Shown here one piece after another: positions 10,111-17,557 of a DNA stretch of 57,677 bases (its first letter is position 1; each line of letters begins with the position of its first letter). Source of the stretch: an uncultured Cytophagales bacterium. Lineage in GTDB: Bacteria; Bacteroidota; Bacteroidia; Cytophagales; Bernardetiaceae. Both the position numbers and the translations under genes were made by a program. The stretch lies in contig CAKZOK010000065.1 of assembly GCA_937136415.1 (NCBI GenBank), positions 1 to 57,677 of the forward strand. The letters run 5' to 3'. The notes under the pieces were generated by a model. That model was given only the letters and a program-made list of their open reading frames with translations. It ran no database searches and was not told the DNA's origin.

Positions 10111-10261
10111 TTATGACATACATAAAAGAACCAAAAAGAGTAGATTTTATAATCCATTGACTGAACAAGAAAGAAAAGAAATAAGCGAATTTATTAAAAG
10201 TTGTAAAGAAGAAATGAAAAGAGATTTGTCAGAAAAAATGAAAAAAAAAGAAGAATATTAG
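10111..10261 (+). pseudogene. Small protein, copy 2, frameshifted
   Basis: ATG at 10111 reads MTYIKEPKRVDFIIH and then TGA. In the next frame the sequence continues as NPLTEQERKEISEFIKSC and ends in a Lys-rich tail (MKRDLSEKMKKKEEY). Compared with copy 1 about ten bases are missing between GATTTTATAAT and CCATTGAC, which explains the shift. The parental product would be a roughly 60-residue charged protein of unknown role. It lies between palindromes c and d. Confidence 0.6.
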
Positions 10262-10269
10262 GTTTTTTG

Positions 10270-10292
10270 GTGTTCTGTGTGCCACAGAACAC
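10270..10292 (-). repeat. REP-like palindrome, copy d
   Basis: GTGTTCTGTG and CACAGAACAC arms in inverse orientation, followed by GGATTAGG. It is the left border of the second direct-repeat block. Confidence 0.9.
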
Positions 10293-10477
10293 GGATTAGG
10301 AGCTTATTTTATGCATGTTAAATAATACAGATTTAGTTCATCAAAAATAAATATTTTTGCAAACCTTCGTAAAAGTATCTGTAAAATTATTATCTTACTT
10401 TCCTATTATAAAGCAGTAAACAAAAAAGCATAGGAAAAGATAATGAATAGCGAAAAAACGTATGTTTTTCCACCTCC

Positions 10478-10500
10478 GTGTTCTGTGGCACACAGAACAC
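10478..10500 (+). repeat. REP-like palindrome, copy e (left flank of transposase)
   Basis: Forward copy with CACCTCC before and TCATG after; it lies 31 bases upstream of the transposase start codon. Confidence 0.9.
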
Positions 10501-10531
10501 TCATGCAAACTCCAATTAAACAAGATAAAAA

Positions 10532-11086
10532 ATGGATATATTCAATCGTCCTAGAAAATCAAAAATGGTTTTGAATAAAGTTTATTTTTGGACAGATACA
10601 GTAAAGGATTGGCACAAGTTATTCAAACTTGACAAATATAAAGTTTTGATAATTGATATATTGCGTGAGCTTGTCAAGAGTGAACATATAAAAGTGTATG
10701 CGTTTGTGATTATGCCAAATCATTTGCATATCGTTTGGGAGCTTCTCAAAAAGAATGGAAAAGAAATGCCTCATGCTTCGTTTAATAAAAAAACGGCTCA
10801 TTTGATTATGATAGATTTAAAAGCAAATCATAAAAAGGTAGTTCCTTATTTTAAAGTAAAAGAAACGGAACGAATGCACCGAATTTGGCAGCGTTATCCG
10901 TTAGCTGTTTTGATGGATTACAAATGGAAAGTAGAACAGAAAATTGATTATATTCACAATAATCCATTACAAGACCATTGGAACTTGGCTACTTCTCCAG
11001 AAGAATATAAATGGTCTTCTGCTAAATTCTATGAAGATGGAATAGATGAATTTGATTTTTTGACAGATTATAGAGAGGTATTTTGA
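10532..11086 (+). CDS. REP-associated tyrosine transposase (RAYT, Y1/HUH family)
   Basis: The 184-residue protein has the layout of a Y1 single-strand transposase of the TnpA-REP type. YAFVIMPNHLHIVWE (residues 56-70) carries the HUH motif (His64, His66). IDYIHNNPLQ (138-147) carries the likely nucleophile Tyr140, and EEYKWSSAKFYEDG is the typical C-terminal RAYT signature. These enzymes cut and join single-stranded hairpin (REP) ends. Here the gene is bracketed by two inverted palindromes, copy e 31 bases upstream and copy f starting directly after the TGA, which is the expected arrangement for an enzyme and its substrates. The frame is intact and all recognised catalytic residues are present, so activity is plausible. 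Family assignment is strong; the pairing with these palindromes is inferred from position. Confidence 0.92.
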   Translation: MDIFNRPRKSKMVLNKVYFWTDTVKDWHKLFKLDKYKVLIIDILRELVKSEHIKVYAFVIMPNHLHIVWELLKKNGKEMPHASFNKKTAHLIMIDLKANHKKVVPYFKVKETERMHRIWQRYPLAVLMDYKWKVEQKIDYIHNNPLQDHWNLATSPEEYKWSSAKFYEDGIDEFDFLTDYREVF

Positions 11087-11109
11087 GTGTTCTGTGTGCC
11101 ACAGAACAC
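11087..11109 (-). repeat. REP-like palindrome, copy f (right flank of transposase)
   Basis: Inverse copy that begins at the base after the transposase stop codon and is followed by GGAG. Together with copy e it gives the transposase unit (about 10470-11113) inverted ends. Confidence 0.9.
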
Positions 11110-11118
11110 GGAGTTAGC

Positions 11119-11738
11119 TAAGTACTCAAATAAATAAGACTGAGCAACAACTTGAGCAATTAAAAACTACAAGCAAACAAAATAACGATATACAGAAAAT
11201 AGAAATATCAAACTTATCTTCTGAACGGTCTATTTTACAGACTGAAAATCAAGATTTGAACAAACAAATTGTTGAAGTAAAAAAGAACTATGATGATTTA
11301 TTACGAGATATAGATAAAACATCTAACAATGCTAATGATTTAAGAAAGCAAAATGATAACCTTGTAGAAAACAATGAAAAATTAGAGAAAGAGCTAAAAG
11401 CTCTACATGAAAAACATGATAGTTTAGTGAATGAATTTGAAGTTTCTTCTAAAGATATTCAAAACCTAAAGAAGAAGAGCGAAAAGCTAAAGAAAGAAAC
11501 ACCTCCGTGTTCTGTGGCACACAGAACACTCATATTGTCCGATTTTTTCCTAAAACAAGTATTTATGTACAGGACAGGTGCAGCTATTCCGAATATTTCA
11601 GATACAGATTTGTCAAATATTTTGATAAAAATACCAAGTGAAAAAATAATAAGTGAAGTTAGTACAAAAATGAAAAAAGCCTTCCAACTTCAAAAAGAAG
11701 CAAAAAGACAAATTCAGAGCATCGTTTTTTTATAAAAT
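11119..11738 (+). pseudogene. Chimeric frame: coiled-coil fragment joined by a palindrome to a restriction specificity-subunit tail
   Basis: The frame is open from next to palindrome f; the first usual start codon is TTG at 11256. The first part (to about 11500) is a heptad-rich coiled coil (NDLRKQNDNLVENNEKLEKE) of unknown origin. Palindrome g then supplies the in-frame residues TPPCSVAHRTLI. The last part, YRTGAAIPNISDTDLSNILI and KIPSEKIISEVSTKMKKA, resembles the end of a type I HsdS target-recognition half-subunit ('G..ipniS..dL..i.I..P' followed by a helix). Neither part is complete. I read this as two unrelated gene fragments fused at a palindrome insertion, although a 159-residue product could be translated. 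Confidence 0.55.
11507..11529 (+). repeat. REP-like palindrome, copy g
   Basis: Forward copy with the standard flanks ACACCTCC and TCATA. It is the junction between the coiled-coil and HsdS-like fragments and is translated in frame. Confidence 0.9.
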
Positions 11739-11740
11739 AA

Positions 11741-12358
11741 CTACCACCAAAGCGAAGTTTCCCAATCTTTAAAAGCAGGAATAACTTTGTAATTTTCATC
11801 ATTAATTGCCCGTATGTACTGACTAGCTCGGTAGCGTACCCATTCTTCATTTATGACATTATAATTTTTATCAAAACGAATTATATTACAAATAATAGCT
11901 GTCAAGCGTTCCAAATGACCACCATAATCAATAATATCATCTGCATAATCTTCTTTCAAATCTTGTAGAGGAAAAGTATCTAAGTTTCTAAGACCAAAAT
12001 CCATAAAAAAACGTGCAATGACAGAACGCCAATTTTTGTCTGTTTGAAGCTGTTTTTTTGTAAAAGGAAATCTATTTAATAAAATTTCTTTTTTCTGATA
12101 AGCTGATATGATATACTCTTTTACAGAAATATAATTTTTCCTTGGTTTTTCATTATCTACTCCATCTTTTGTATAACCTTTAAATAACTCTAAGGCGTAA
12201 ATCATTCCCAAATGTTCAGATTTTTCATAGATAATATCTAAATCTATATTATCTTGTATCAAAAGTGTATCGTTTCCAATATAAAAACCAAAAAAACGCA
12301 TGTCTGCAACTACTTCATAAGACAATCGTTTTCCTTTTCTTGCATCAAAAGATTTCAT
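11741..12358 (-). CDS. Uncharacterised 205-residue protein
   Basis: The family is not recognised. The protein is soluble, without signal peptide or membrane segment. Notable segments are an N-terminal ADMRFFGFYIGNDTLLI, an aromatic and acidic middle (DIDLDIIYEKSEHLGMIYAL), TDKNWRSVIARFFMDFGL, and a C-terminal VRYRASQYIRAINDE. The frame is intact and ends three bases beyond the HsdS-like fragment on the other strand, so it borders the mobile island. The start at 12358 is the first ATG. It may be accessory, but nothing in the sequence gives a role. Confidence 0.6.
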   Translation of the reverse strand: MKSFDARKGKRLSYEVVADMRFFGFYIGNDTLLIQDNIDLDIIYEKSEHLGMIYALELFKGYTKDGVDNEKPRKNYISVKEYIISAYQKKEILLNRFPFTKKQLQTDKNWRSVIARFFMDFGLRNLDTFPLQDLKEDYADDIIDYGGHLERLTAIICNIIRFDKNYNVINEEWVRYRASQYIRAINDENYKVIPAFKDWETSLWW

Positions 12359-12408
12359 AAATTTATTTTAATAAAAATATATCTAATAATTATTGTACTA
12401 GCAAACAG

Positions 12409-12529
12409 TAGAGTACTGGACATGAGTTAAAAAGTTGTTGGTGTCGCTACGCTAAAACACCAACGAGCAGTGTTTTTCCCTGTTCTGTGACTCACAGAAC
12501 AGCAAATACATCTAGTGTCCAGTACTCTA
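12409..12529. mobile_element. MITE family B, copy 1 (121 bp, 9-bp target duplication)
   Basis: Perfect 14-base terminal inverted repeats TAGAGTACTGGACA and TGTCCAGTACTCTA bound a 121-bp non-coding element. It is flanked by the direct repeat AGCAAACAG (12400-12408 and 12530-12538), a 9-bp target-site duplication. Inside are two hairpins: GTTGGTGT/ACACCAAC as in family A, and CTGTTCTGTGA/TCACAGAACAG, which resembles the REP palindromes. An inverted copy of equal length is at 21542-21662. No transposase for it is seen in the window. Confidence 0.93.
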
Positions 12530-12688
12530 AGCAAACAGACTCTTTGAATTATTATATATCAAATTTAAGAATAAAAAACAAAAAAAAATAAATTATATTT
12601 TCAAAAAACCAAAACAATTTTAGGAAATACATTGTTAGAACAACTGATTACTTTTAATCTTTTTTTTAAACTAAAACAAAACCCTATT

Positions 12689-13120
12689 ATGAAAAATTAT
12701 TGGAAAACAGCAATGTGGAGCATGGCTCTTATTTTATTCGCTTTTACAGCAGTTAGTTGTGATGACGATTCAGATGATGAAGACCCTCTAAGAACTAAAG
12801 TATATACACTACAAACAGTCGCTGCTGGTGTAGGTGGAACAGTTACATTTACTGAAATAAACTCATCAAGCTCTACTGTAACCATAGAACTTACAGGCAA
12901 TCCAGCCGATGGAGTACACCCAGCTCATATCCATGACGGCGTTTCGGGCAGTGGTGGTGGAGTCGCATTTGGTCTAACAAATGTAGTAGATTCAAAAAGT
13001 GTAACTACTGTAGCTCAAAGTTATGACCAACTAACAAGTTATAACGGCTATGTAAATGTACACCTTAGTGCTGATGACTTATCAGTTGTAGCCACTACGA
13101 ACATTGGTTCGAACGAATAA
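12689..13120 (+). CDS. CHRD-like lipoprotein
   Basis: A lipoprotein signal (hydrophobic stretch, then AFTAVSC with Cys24 as lipidation site) is followed by an acidic DDDSDDED linker. The rest, about 110 residues, resembles a CHRD or Cu/Zn-SOD-like beta-sandwich: VGGTVTFTEI, VTIELTGNPADG, HPAHIHDG, YVNVHLSADDLSVVATTNIG. The His residues in HPAHIHDG and VNVHLS are positioned as in this fold, but I see no complete catalytic set. An ATG at 12632 in frame would only add 19 residues before the signal, so the start at 12689 is preferred. A strong terminator follows. Function is unknown. Confidence 0.75.
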   Translation: MKNYWKTAMWSMALILFAFTAVSCDDDSDDEDPLRTKVYTLQTVAAGVGGTVTFTEINSSSSTVTIELTGNPADGVHPAHIHDGVSGSGGGVAFGLTNVVDSKSVTTVAQSYDQLTSYNGYVNVHLSADDLSVVATTNIGSNE

Positions 13121-13179
13121 AACTATTGAATACCAATCATAATTGATTGAGTATTCATTCAAAGCAAATTACTTTGAGG

Positions 13180-13229
13180 GCAATTTTATTTTATTTTTAT
13201 AGAAAAATAAAATAAAATTGCTTTTTTTT
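13180..13229 (+). terminator. Rho-independent terminator of the CHRD-like lipoprotein gene
   Basis: GCAATTTTATTTTATTTTT pairs with its inverse across a short TAGA loop and is followed by eight T residues. Confidence 0.85.
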
Positions 13230-13656
13230 ATTCTAAAAATTATGCTATATTGAAATATATCAAATTTAGTAGTCTTCTAAAAAATCAAATACTTTTTCAT
13301 AAAAATATTTAAAACACAAAAATAAATTTAATCTTCTATTAAAAATTCAAAATAAATTCACAATTTGTGAATAATTACCCTCTTTTAAGAAACCCAACTA
13401 AGATATTTTCCGTTCTAAGAGTACAATACTTCACTAATTAATTAATAATCAATAAGTTATGATTTATTTAGTAGATGTAATTGTAAAAAGATTTTTTTCA
13501 AAGATAGTTTTAGGGATTCTTTGAAAAACTGAAATTTAAGGTTTTGAAAACTGGAAAATAATATGGGAATATATAGTTTTAAAAAATAATTTTATTCATT
13601 TTCTCCTATATTTTTGATGTTTTCATATCAATAGGGTTAAGTTGTAAGTTGAAAAG

Positions 13657-13687
13657 AGTCCGATAGGTTATCGGACTTTTTTTGTAT
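13657..13687 (+). terminator. Hairpin with T-tract upstream of the PspB-like gene
   Basis: AGTCCGATA and TATCGGACT with a four-base loop, then TTTTTTTG. It lies 37 bases upstream of the start codon at 13724 and follows more than 400 bases without a gene, so it either ends an unannotated transcript or attenuates the next gene. Confidence 0.75.
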
Positions 13688-13723
13688 TTTAATTTTATTC
13701 ATTTCTAAAATAATTTTATTTCT

Positions 13724-14014
13724 ATGGCTGCTTTAATGATGATTTTTGCATCTGCATGTTCACTTCTTTTGATTGGAATACTTATGAAAATTGCTTTTTT
13801 TGATAATAAAAAAATATCAAATCAAGAAAAAGAAGAAGTTGATGCACTCAAACAGCGTAATCACGAACTAGAAATGCGCATGGAAACCCTAGAAACAATA
13901 GTAACAAGCATTGACCCAGAGCTTTTAGGGGGGCTTTTAGAAATGAATAATACAAAAAAACGAGTTCCTAAAAACGTCAGAGAAAAAATTGATAAAATAA
14001 AAAGAAATAGTTAA
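13724..14014 (+). CDS. PspB-like small membrane protein
   Basis: The 96-residue protein has one N-terminal membrane segment (MAALMMIFASACSLLLIGIL, extending to about residue 27). A charged coiled coil follows (residues 34-66, KQRNHELEMRMETLETIV) and then a basic tail. This is the layout of PspB, the envelope-stress partner of PspC, whose coiled coil contains a similar 'RIETLEAIV' segment. No pspA or pspC is adjacent, so the name is given as resemblance only. It ends one base before the convergent gene's stop codon. Confidence 0.55.
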   Translation: MAALMMIFASACSLLLIGILMKIAFFDNKKISNQEKEEVDALKQRNHELEMRMETLETIVTSIDPELLGGLLEMNNTKKRVPKNVREKIDKIKRNS

Positions 14015-15802
14015 TTATTCCTCATACATATAATCTTCTCTAATCAATTTTAAAGGCTCTAAAAGAGATTTATCTAGCCTATCAAAATGATAAATGCCTA
14101 GTGCATTTGGAGCAAGTTGAGCAATATAAGAACGTCTAATTTGATGCCTTTGCATATAAAAAATTTCGATAAAGGGAGCAGAACGAATCAATTTGTTTTT
14201 TAATTGATTTGACAAAAACTCTCTTTCAATTTTATTATTTTGTTTTAAATATTCTATAAAAAGAGAATCAAAATCAAGTTTTTTAAGGCTAAACAAATCA
14301 TTTTTATCAATTTGATTATTCACCTTACTGGTGTCTTCTTCTATCAAAGACTCTTCAAAATCCAAAAAACCTTCTTTTTCTATTAAATAATTATCATAAT
14401 TATTACTCTCAAAATAATTCCAAAACAAAGAACTCTCATCTGCAAAACCTGCCTTGAGAGTTGTTGCAATCAAATCAGCTTTACCTTTATTAATTTCATC
14501 TAAATAAAGTATCGAATGTATTCCTAATTTTTTCCATTGTTTTCGTGCCAAATTTACCCAAAGAGTATCTTGTTTGCTTGCAAAAATTTTGATGCTATTT
14601 GTAGAGTCAAAACCTATTTTTTGCAAAATTTCTTTACTTTTTTGTGGGTGAAAATAATATCCATCAGCAGTATTTTGTGTGTTTTTTGGTAAAATATTTG
14701 GAAAAATCCCTTCATGTGCTGGTAAACAAAAAGATAGATTTGCTTTAAAATCTTCTCTATAAAGCCCCATATTCAGAGCCTGTCTAAAAGATTGAATTGT
14801 AAAAAAATTTGCCTTTAATTTTGATATATCTACATCAAAAGTATCCAAAACAACCTCAAAACCTACTGTTTGAAGAAGAGGAAAAGAATCTAATTGAATA
14901 AATTTTGAAGCAAAAACATCACTTTGACTTTCAGATTTATCTGGATTATTTTTTTTATGCTTTTTTTGATTTAATTCTTTTTCTTTTCGAATAATAAAAG
15001 GCAAAACTTTTTGAGTTTGGTTGGTTGAGGGCAGCCAATCTAACTCATTATTCAAAATTTTGTAGGCAATATGTTCTGGATTTTGATAAAAAGAAATCTG
15101 AATTTCATCTAAAAGAGGAAGCGTGTCTAATTTTATTGTTTTATCAAAATAGTTTTGATGTTTCTTTAAAACTATTTTTTCATTATCCTCAAAAAAATCT
15201 ACATAAAAAGCCCCTGTACCAACAGGAGAAAATTTATTTCCTGCCTTATTATTTTTATTAGGCACAATCAAACTTTCAGTACAAGAAAGCAGCTCAATAA
15301 AAGGCGAAAAAGGCATCTGCAAATGTATTCTAAATTTATTTTTATGAATTATTTTGAAGGCTTCTTCATAATTTTTTCCTATTAATTTCTTAAAAATTTG
15401 AGTCTGAATTGGTTGATTTTTATTTGTTTTATTTTCTTTTTTAGCCCACTGAATCAGACTTTCTACGACATCTTTTGCCTCCAAAAATTCTTGATTTTGA
15501 GTACTGTGTAATTGAATATTTGATTTCAAAACAAATTCCCACGTCAAACTATCAATTTGAAAGGTAGAATCTGCCAAAGAAGGATAAAAATTACCATCAT
15601 TTTCTAGCCTCCAAAGACCATTAAAAATTTGATGCACAACTCTGCGTTCTGCCTCATTTGTTACTAAAAGTGGATTTAATGTTTTGACCAAATTCAATTC
15701 ATTATAATAAAATTTTTTTTGGTTAATTTGTTTTTTTTTCTCTTCTGTATTGCACGAAAAAAGAAAAATAATGGAAAGAAAAATATAAAATAAAAATTTC
15801 AT
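14015..15802 (-). CDS. Family 5 extracellular solute-binding lipoprotein (peptide/nickel type)
   Basis: This is a periplasm-facing lipoprotein of the oligopeptide/nickel-binding family. From the ATG at 15802 it begins MKFLFYIFLSIIFLFSC, with Cys17 as lipidation site; an in-frame ATG at 15844 would precede the signal with 14 residues that do not fit one. Family features are NPLLVTNEAERRVVHQIFNG near the N-terminus, ADSTFQIDSLTWEFVLKSN, SPVGTGAFYVDFF, and FRQALNMGLYREDF. It ends in HFDRLDKSLLEPLK. Length about 595 residues is normal. No permease or ATPase gene is nearby, so the transporter partner and the substrate are unknown. Confidence 0.85.
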   Translation of the reverse strand: MKFLFYIFLSIIFLFSCNTEEKKKQINQKKFYYNELNLVKTLNPLLVTNEAERRVVHQIFNGLWRLENDGNFYPSLADSTFQIDSLTWEFVLKSNIQLHSTQNQEFLEAKDVVESLIQWAKKENKTNKNQPIQTQIFKKLIGKNYEEAFKIIHKNKFRIHLQMPFSPFIELLSCTESLIVPNKNNKAGNKFSPVGTGAFYVDFFEDNEKIVLKKHQNYFDKTIKLDTLPLLDEIQISFYQNPEHIAYKILNNELDWLPSTNQTQKVLPFIIRKEKELNQKKHKKNNPDKSESQSDVFASKFIQLDSFPLLQTVGFEVVLDTFDVDISKLKANFFTIQSFRQALNMGLYREDFKANLSFCLPAHEGIFPNILPKNTQNTADGYYFHPQKSKEILQKIGFDSTNSIKIFASKQDTLWVNLARKQWKKLGIHSILYLDEINKGKADLIATTLKAGFADESSLFWNYFESNNYDNYLIEKEGFLDFEESLIEEDTSKVNNQIDKNDLFSLKKLDFDSLFIEYLKQNNKIEREFLSNQLKNKLIRSAPFIEIFYMQRHQIRRSYIAQLAPNALGIYHFDRLDKSLLEPLKLIREDYMYEE

Positions 15803-15937
15803 TGCTCGTAGAAAATAGTTAAAAGCCTTCAAAATAAGCACCAAAGTTACTTAAAAACCTTAAATATTTTTTGTACCGTTTTGCAATGATGATTCTCAAA
15901 AATAGAAAAATTGTTTAAGAATTGGTTTTGTGTGTAT

Positions 15938-15968
15938 TTGTTGGTGTCGCTACACTAAAGCACTAACA
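15938..15968 (+). repeat. Degenerate family A hairpin
   Basis: TTGTTGGTGTCGCTACACTAAAG followed by CACTAACAA: the same hairpin as family A with several changes and without the outer sequences. It directly precedes the element at 15985. Confidence 0.6.
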
Positions 15969-15984
15969 AAGATTAGGTTGTTTT

Positions 15985-16100
15985 CCATACTACTAGACAT
16001 TTTTATTTTGTAACCCTCAAGGGGCTTTTCAGTGTCGTTGAGGGAGTTCAAATACTAAATTCTCGTTTACAGCAACGCCTCAATGTGTCTAGTAGTATGG
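15985..16100. mobile_element. MITE-like element, family C (116 bp)
   Basis: Terminal inverted repeats CCATACTACTAGACA and TGTCTAGTAGTATGG are perfect over 15 bases. The interior includes CCCTCAA and TTGAGGG as a smaller hairpin and has no reading frame. I could not identify a target duplication with certainty. Only one copy is in the window. Confidence 0.8.
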
Positions 16101-16188
16101 TTATTTTTCTTAGAATTAGGTTTACAAATCTACTTCTAAAAAAAATGTGCATTCTTAAACAAATTCTCTATTTTTTGAAAGCGCAAAA

Positions 16189-16851
16189 TTACCAATCAAT
16201 TTCCTCTTTATTTTTTTCTTTTAGGTAATTATTGGCTTGACTAAAATGCTTATTTCCAAAAAAACCAGTATGAACAGAATACGGAGAAGGGTGCGCAGAT
16301 GCTAAAACCAAATGCTTTTCTCTGTCTATAATTTCGCCTCGTTTTTGAGCATCTTTGCCCCAAAGCAAAAAAACTAGATTTTCTTTTTCATCAGAAACAA
16401 GTTTCAAAACTGCCGAAGTAAACTCTTCCCAGCCTTTTTTGCGATGCGAAGCAGGTTTAGATGCCTGTACTGTCAAAACAGCATTTAGCATCAAAACGCC
16501 TTGAGATGCCCAGCGTTCGAGGTTTCCACTTTTAGGAATTTCTTTTCCCAAATCATCATTTATTTCTTTAAAAATATTTTTCAATGAGGGAGGGATACGC
16601 ACCCCATCACTTACCGAAAAACTAAGCCCGTTTGCCTGCCCTGCACCGTGATAAGGGTCTTGCCCCAAAATAACTACTTTGGTATCTTCGAAAGTACACT
16701 TTTGAAAGGCATTAAAAATCAGATTTCCGGGAGGATATATTTTTTCTTGCTGGACAGCTTCTCTCAAAAAAACAGCTAGTTTTTCGAATGATGGCTTTTT
16801 AAACTCATCTTCTAAATGAGGTTTCCACGATTCTGCAATATTTACTTCCAT
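16189..16851 (-). CDS. ung: Uracil-DNA glycosylase
   Basis: Family 1 uracil-DNA glycosylase removes uracil from DNA to start base-excision repair. The protein shows the catalytic water-activating motif GQDPYHG with Asp65, ANGLSFSV, LLWGKDAQKRG, and the C-terminal HPSPYSVHTGF motif with His187. Its 220-residue length is typical. The start at 16851 gives MEVNIAESWKPHLEDEF, which matches the usual N-terminus. It stands alone between a MITE-like element and apaG on the other strand. Confidence 0.96.
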   Translation of the reverse strand: MEVNIAESWKPHLEDEFKKPSFEKLAVFLREAVQQEKIYPPGNLIFNAFQKCTFEDTKVVILGQDPYHGAGQANGLSFSVSDGVRIPPSLKNIFKEINDDLGKEIPKSGNLERWASQGVLMLNAVLTVQASKPASHRKKGWEEFTSAVLKLVSDEKENLVFLLWGKDAQKRGEIIDREKHLVLASAHPSPYSVHTGFFGNKHFSQANNYLKEKNKEEIDW

Positions 16852-16991
16852 AAAATTATAATTGGTAATTTGGTAAAAATTAAATGATTTGAATGAAAAT
16901 GATAGAATGAAGAAAATTACTTTAGTTTTTAGATAATTTGCAATATTCTAAAATATTTATCATTTTAGTAGTAAATCATTTTCTTTACTAA

Positions 16992-17396
16992 ATGTTTTAT
17001 CAAATGTTTGGAGAACTCTTTAGTGCAATTACAAATGGTATTTTGGTGCGTGTACGTACCGAATTTCATAAAAAACATTCTCAAAGTGAAAATTTTATTT
17101 TTACTTATTATATTACCATTACAAATACAAGTTCTCAAACTGTACAACTTTTGCGCCGACATTGGTACATTTATGACTCAAAAGGAACGCATCAAGAAGT
17201 AGAAGGCGAAGGAGTAATTGGACAACAACCTATTTTGAAATCTGGGCAATCGCATAAATATGTTTCGGGTTGTTATCTTAAAAGTGATATGGGCAAAATG
17301 TCGGGTACTTATCTTATGAAAAGAATAGACGATGAAACTCTTTTTGAAGTCAAAATTCCTGATTTTTCTTTGATTGACCCTGTGAGGTTTAATTAA
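16992..17396 (+). CDS. apaG: ApaG-family protein
   Basis: The 134-residue ApaG/DUF525 protein is a single immunoglobulin-like beta-sandwich found widely in bacteria. Its exact role is unsettled (linked to Co/Mg resistance and diadenosine tetraphosphate levels in enterobacteria). Diagnostic segments are TNGILVRVRTEFH, FTYYITITNTSSQTVQLLRRHW, VEGEGVIGQQPILKSGQ and the C-terminal FEVKIPDFSLIDP. ATGs at 16992 and 17004 are both possible starts. It is convergent with the S41 protease gene, from which it is separated by a family A repeat and a shared terminator. Confidence 0.93.
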   Translation: MFYQMFGELFSAITNGILVRVRTEFHKKHSQSENFIFTYYITITNTSSQTVQLLRRHWYIYDSKGTHQEVEGEGVIGQQPILKSGQSHKYVSGCYLKSDMGKMSGTYLMKRIDDETLFEVKIPDFSLIDPVRFN

Positions 17397-17458
17397 AACA
17401 ATCACAAACTTAACTCACTAACTTACAATGCTTTACATCAAGTTATATAAAAATTAAA

Positions 17459-17531
17459 GTGGTGTTGTAAAAAGTATGATAAGTTATTTGGTTGTCGGTG
17501 TCGCTTCGCTAAAACACCAACAACAGCATTG
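17459..17531 (+). repeat. Dispersed hairpin repeat, family A (copy 2)
   Basis: GTGGTGTTGTAAAAAGTATG, then ATAAGTTATTTGG, then the GTTGTCGGTGT/ACACCAACAAC hairpin (one mismatch in the stem) and AGCATTG. It lies in the gap between two convergent genes. Confidence 0.85.
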
Positions 17532-17557
17532 AAATTCTGTTTCAATTTAGTTTATAA

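Larger units (their letters stand above)
10267..10503. repeat. Direct repeat block, copy 2
   Basis: Second copy of the palindrome - 185 bp - palindrome block (first at 9088-9320). Its right palindrome (copy e) is the left border of the transposase unit. Confidence 0.9.
13121..13723. other. Long intergenic region with two hairpins
   Basis: After the terminator at 13180-13229, the stretch 13230-13650 has no supported gene; a 21-codon frame (13459-13524) is the only ATG-started candidate noted and is not convincing. A second hairpin with T-tract ends the region. A small RNA or a leader for the downstream gene is possible but not shown. Confidence 0.4.

Noticed and set aside
10293..10477. attachment (att) sites for an integrated phage or element
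   Set aside because: The 185-bp direct repeat is bounded by palindromes and no integrase or tRNA gene is present; duplication linked to the palindromes explains it.
9088..11529. CRISPR array (regularly seen short palindromes)
   Set aside because: Spacing is irregular (hundreds of bases), orientation alternates and spacers contain gene fragments; no cas genes. REP-like elements fit better.
13459..13524. 21-codon frame MIYLVDVIVKRFFSKIVLGI in the long gap before the PspB-like gene
   Set aside because: Short, no ribosome binding site, no recognised pattern; open frames of this size are expected by chance in AT-rich DNA.
15985..16100. tRNA or other structured RNA
   Set aside because: The structure is a simple terminal inverted repeat with AT-rich interior; no cloverleaf or conserved TPsiC sequence is visible.
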